The notes under the pieces are model-generated. The model was not told the DNA's origin and did no database searches. It worked only from the letters and a program-made list of their open reading frames with translations. A program made the position numbers and the translations under genes. Positions 16,142 through 17,001 of a stretch of 17,001 nucleotides of DNA are shown here, piece by piece (the stretch's first letter is position 1; each line of letters opens with the position of its first letter). Source of the stretch: an uncultured Selenomonadales bacterium (lineage in GTDB: Bacteria > Bacillota > Negativicutes > Selenomonadales > Selenomonadaceae); NCBI GenBank assembly GCA_937877545.1, contig CALFJE010000045.1, forward strand, positions 1-17,001. The letters are read 5' to 3'.

Positions 16142-16148
16142 TAATTTT

Positions 16149-16706
16149 TTAGCACTTGCGGGGCGTGTAGTTGAAAGTCCACTTCATGACGACGGGCTTT
16201 TTCCAGAAACGACCGGGGACACCGGTATCGGGGTCGGTGTGGAGCGCGTAGCCTTCGGGCGCGTGGAAACGGAATTCGCAATCGTAGGTGCCCGCGCCGT
16301 GCATTTTGACGTTCGCGCCGTAATGGGAACCGTCGTCCGCGCTCATGGGCATGAAGGTACCCGTAATCGGACCTTGCGGGTCGCCGCCGCGCTTGGTGAA
16401 CTTATATTCGACGCGCATGTAGGGAATCCACTCGCCGACGCCGACGCCGCACTCATTGCCCTCGGTGGCGTGAATGTCGGTCTCAATGTGAATGTCGGCT
16501 TGGTCGGGCGAAAGCATAATGCCCTGCGGCTCCATGAGTACCGGTTGGAAGTACACCGGCGCAACCTTGAAATGATTTTCCGTGTCCTCGATCTCGTCGC
16601 CGATCGGATATTCTTGGAAGGCAAGCGCATTGGGGCTGAATGCGAACAGGCTCAACGCCGCCGCGCCCGTCGCCAGGAACGCTTTAACTTTTTTGGATAT
16701 AAACAT
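16149..16706 (-). CDS. P19/Tp34-family periplasmic iron-binding protein
   Basis: The periplasmic metal-binding protein of the FTR1-P19 iron uptake system. It has 185 residues: a signal peptide cleaved after ALA29, then an immunoglobulin-like domain. The family core DIHIETDIHA (71-80) supplies His73 and Glu75. FMPMSADDGSHYG supplies Met121 and His128, and LHTD supplies His156. These correspond to the His, Glu, Met, His and His copper/iron ligands I recall for C. jejuni P19. GEWIPY is also conserved. ATG 16706 has GGAG nine bases upstream. Three Cys (86, 143, 185) are present, which is more than I recall for typical P19. A Fur box lies 57 bases upstream. The protein is intact, so iron binding should remain even if the ABC genes downstream are dead. 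Confidence 0.92.
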   Translation of the reverse strand: MFISKKVKAFLATGAAALSLFAFSPNALAFQEYPIGDEIEDTENHFKVAPVYFQPVLMEPQGIMLSPDQADIHIETDIHATEGNECGVGVGEWIPYMRVEYKFTKRGGDPQGPITGTFMPMSADDGSHYGANVKMHGAGTYDCEFRFHAPEGYALHTDPDTGVPGRFWKKPVVMKWTFNYTPRKC

Positions 16707-16762
16707 AATTCACAACTCCTCAAAGATTTTTCTATGTAAACGGAATTTTGCTCCGTACACAG

Positions 16763-16777
16763 CGAAAATTATTATCA
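16763..16777 (-). promoter_or_regulatory. Fur box upstream of P19
   Basis: On the minus strand the sequence reads TGATAATAATTTTCG, matching the 7-1-7 Fur consensus TGATAATNATTATCA at 12 of the 14 defined positions. It lies 57 bp upstream of the p19 start codon and contains GATAAT, which could itself be the -10 hexamer. Occupation by Fe-Fur would therefore block transcription. No clear -35 is seen at 17 bp spacing. This predicts induction of the operon under iron starvation. Confidence 0.7.
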
Positions 16778-16800
16778 ACGTGTGTCTAAAAAAAATTTGG

Positions 16801-16821
16801 TTAAGCCGCCTCGCTCTGCCG
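16801..16821. repeat. Direct repeat, copy 1 (FTR1 tail)
   Basis: TTAAGCCGCCTCGCTCTGCCG here is repeated at 16952-16975 with an extra GCC inserted after base ten. Both copies encode the FTR1 tail K-R-Q-S-E-A-A(-A)-stop on the minus strand. They bracket the partial FTR1 copy. Confidence 0.8.
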
Positions 16822-16951
16822 CTTGTGCGCCTAAAGTCTCAACCGTCGGATAGATGCCAAGCACATCGATTGTCGGCACGAATTCCAACGGGGTTTGTCC
16901 GAAGACGCCGCCCTCTTGCAATTCGCGAATGCCGCCGTCGACCTCATAAGC
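16801..16951 (-). pseudogene. Partial second copy of the FTR1 permease 3' end
   Basis: Directly after the FTR1 stop codon (16952-16954) the same frame continues as AYEVDGGIRELQEGGVFGQ, then TPLEFVPTIDVLGIYPTVET up to LGAQ. GIRELQE and GIYPTVET are features of the FTR1 C-terminal region. After LGAQ the DNA jumps to the sequence encoding the FTR1 tail (KRQSEAA, stop at 16801-16803) but in another frame, so the last membrane helix is missing. There is no start codon context. I read it as a tandem partial duplication of FTR1 that later lost about 15-20 codons. Confidence 0.65.
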
Positions 16952-16975
16952 TTAAGCCGCCGCCTCGCTCTGCCG
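16952..16975. repeat. Direct repeat, copy 2 (FTR1 tail)
   Basis: This is the partner of 16801-16821, differing by one GCC (one extra Ala codon). It lies at the 3' end of the FTR1 gene that runs off the right edge of the window. Confidence 0.8.
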
Positions 16976-17001
16976 TTTGCGATACAGAAAGGCTCCGATA
17001 C
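16952..17001 (-). CDS. FTR1-family iron permease, 3' end only
   Basis: Sixteen codons ending in TAA at 16952-16954 (IGAFLYRKRQSEAAA). This is a membrane helix end followed by a basic tail, as at the C-terminus of FTR1 permeases. The assignment rests on the adjoining partial copy, which carries recognisable FTR1 sequence in front of the same tail, and on the fixed FTR1-P19 gene order in related loci. The rest of the gene lies beyond the window. Confidence 0.5.
   Translation of the reverse strand, partial: IGAFLYRKRQSEAAA

Noticed and set aside
16110..16739. 209-codon open frame on the plus strand over p19
   Set aside because: It is antisense to a clear P19 gene, has no recognisable motif or ribosome binding site, and arises from the codon bias of the opposite strand.

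Overview
The window reads as chromosome of an anaerobic, probably diderm Firmicute (Negativicutes-like). The grounds are indirect: a dnaG-rpoD pair, an anaerobic ribonucleotide reductase activase, a menaquinone (futalosine pathway) enzyme, strong AGGAGG-type ribosome binding sites, frequent UUG starts, and Sec-exported or lipid-anchored proteins belonging to a P19-type iron system. Taxonomy is an inference and was not tested.

Left part, plus strand (1-3882): the tail of an upstream reading frame and its terminator, a secreted TPR protein with ten repeats (78-1664), a terminator, an extended -10 promoter, then mqnC (1754-2773) and a membrane protein of unknown function with 16-residue N-terminal repeats (2788-3852), closed by a hairpin that can serve both strands.

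Middle part, minus strand (10177 down to 3884): dnaG, rpoD, a short terminator, era, a degenerate-GGDEF/intact-EAL phosphodiesterase, nrdG and a small two-helix membrane protein. These are housekeeping genes apart from the last. Between dnaG and the next operon (10178-10714) lies a scar holding the 3' end of an unrecognised gene and an N-terminally broken HNH nuclease.

Right part, minus strand (17001 down to 10715): a Fur-box-controlled ferrous iron system laid out like the Campylobacter p19 locus. In transcription order it has the FTR1 permease 3' end, a partial second copy of that 3' end, a Fur box, P19, a DUF2318 Fe-S membrane protein, a DUF4405-like mini-cytochrome b, two FtsX-type permeases, an ABC ATPase, an FMN-binding lipoprotein, a NusG-domain-II protein and a Gx-family membrane protein. 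The last three replace the thioredoxin-like genes of the Campylobacter locus. They resemble components of flavin-based extracytoplasmic electron transfer, so the operon looks like an iron importer joined to a flavin/heme/Fe-S redox chain.

The transporter genes are damaged. Permease 1 has one internal loss with a frameshift, permease 2 has two, the ATPase has lost about 30 residues including its Q-loop in frame, and the extra FTR1 3' copy is also internally deleted. P19, DUF2318, DUF4405, FMN, NusG-II and Gx look complete. This is either real decay of the ABC part while the redox part is kept, or an assembly problem confined to this locus. Read mapping would decide.
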